Positions 63,204-64,000 of a stretch of 64,000 bases of DNA are shown here, piece after piece. Source of the stretch: Bremia lactucae (taxonomy: Eukaryota; Oomycota; Peronosporomycetes; Peronosporales; Peronosporaceae). How positions within the stretch are numbered: the stretch's first letter is position 1; every line of letters begins with the position of its first letter. The stretch is from assembly GCF_004359215.1 (NCBI RefSeq), contig NC_090610.1, positions 1,980,955 to 2,044,954 on the forward strand, written 5' to 3'. Below the pieces are notes generated by a model that did no database searches, was not told the origin of the DNA, and saw only the letters and a list, made by a program, of their open reading frames with translations. The position numbers and the translations under genes are program-made.

Positions 63204-63725
63204 TGTAACGGGCTACAGTTGCCCTAATCTTACACAGTCCTGGTCAATTACTTAAATAAAGTAATTAGACCCACCACTCGGGTGTGGTGCACATTTGTGA
63301 CCAACCCTTGTGTATGTGGTGCACATTTGTGACCAACCCTTGTGTATGTGATGCACATGGATGCATTCACATTAGGAGAGATGACGCCCAGCGTCATCCG
63401 TGATGACGGCTAGCGTCATCCGTTACACGAGATATTTGGAAAGATACGCTCGCAATACATATTGAGTGTTATCTATAGAGATGACATTTTTGATTGGTAA
63501 AAATAGGTATTTATATTTGATACGATTAAATATAAATCAGTCTGAAAACTAAGTGCGCACGAGGAGCCGGATTACCGCTCCCGTGACGACGCTTAACCAG
63601 AGTACTTAGTGTGTTGGGTGAGGTCGCTTACGCGCCCACCACAACTACCTCACTGCACGTAAGAGAAGCAGGTTAAACCGCTTCCTCGCTGTGCTAGGGT
63701 GACCTGTGTCTAAGTAGAGCGTGGC
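63204..63725 (+). repeat. LTR-beta, longest copy
   Basis: It starts TGTAACGGGCTACAGTTGCC and continues to a GCGTGGC just before the next LTR. It contains a 32-bp unit in tandem (63284-63315 and 63316-63347), two GATGACG-CGTCATC hairpins near 63380-63420 and the GTGCGCACGAGGAGCCGG block found in the other copies. Its end cannot be fixed because a second LTR follows directly. Confidence 0.85.
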
Positions 63726-64000
63726 TGTAACGGGGTGTATCGTTACATGAAATTAACAATAAAAGATTGTTAATTAATATTATCCAAAAGATAGATAATA
63801 TTTGGAGGAAATTACTTTAAATAGTAATTTCCTGAATTCTTATCCATAAATAGGTATAGACCATTATGTCTATTTATTCCGCAGACTAATCAGCTGTAGA
63901 AGTAATCAAAGAGAGTTACGAGATAAGATAGATAAGAATTCATTTACATGTTTAGTATTAGTTTATAGTTAAGACAACATTTACAAAGATAGATTAACAA
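63726..64000 (+). repeat. LTR-gamma, cut by window end
   Basis: It starts TGTAACGGGGTGTATCG and matches 39972 and 49003 onward (ATGAAATTAACA, GATAATATTTGGAGGAAATT), with more divergence in the second half. Confidence 0.88.

Noticed and set aside
63284..63356. CRISPR-like array
   Set aside because: Two tandem 32-bp units without spacers in a eukaryotic LTR; a simple tandem duplication.

Overview
This is nuclear DNA of a filamentous oomycete, most likely Phytophthora or a downy mildew relative (inference). The signs are very short introns (about 48-85 bp), oomycete-type initiator motifs close to start codons, a mitogen-activated protein kinase with added PH, C2 and WW domains, and a dense load of decayed Ty3/Gypsy chromovirus-like retrotransposons. 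I found no RXLR or Crinkler effector gene.

Layout. Positions 1-2356 are host DNA: the 3'-truncated end of a PH-domain gene (minus strand) and an intact p62/NBR1-like autophagy receptor gene (plus strand). From the assembly gap at 2357-2483 to about 50.0 kb the window is almost entirely retrotransposon. I use three LTR families: alpha (starts TGTARTGGGGCA, ends CCGYTACA), beta (starts TGTAACGGGCTACAG) and gamma (starts TGTAACGGGGTGTATCG, ends GTGCCCCGTTACA). Element A (2900-10680, minus, alpha) is nearly complete, with two LTRs and a GAGGT target duplication, and it sits inside the 5' LTR of an older plus-strand element E. Further decayed elements follow: G (14111-15340, minus), C (18.9-25.6 kb, plus, partly duplicated in tandem), D1 and D2 (26.6-35.0 kb, minus, fused to each other), a Ty1/Copia remnant (34.97-38.45 kb, minus), a small terminal-inverted-repeat element, and element F (39.97-49.44 kb, plus, gamma) with an internal inversion and a near-identical duplication beside a 100-N gap.

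Positions 50.2-63.0 kb are a second gene island: an atypical short-chain dehydrogenase/reductase with nine exons, the PH-NTF2-like-C2-MAPK-WW kinase, a small hypothetical gene, a Sec7-domain Arf exchange factor, a doubtful gene remnant, ribosomal protein uL30 (RPL7) with an unusually long first intron, and a two-membrane-segment protein divergent from RPL7. The last kilobase is again LTR (beta followed by gamma).

The most interesting feature is architectural. Several Gypsy elements here, in families with different LTRs (A, C, F, and less clearly D1, E and G), carry a reading frame on the strand opposite to gag-pol, between the pol 3' end and the 3' LTR. It runs towards pol and overlaps the linker and chromodomain at the pol C-terminus. 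In A and C the antisense protein is clearly homologous and the disabling lesions differ between copies, so the frame was probably intact in their ancestor. All coordinates and motifs were read by eye; no alignment or database search was run.
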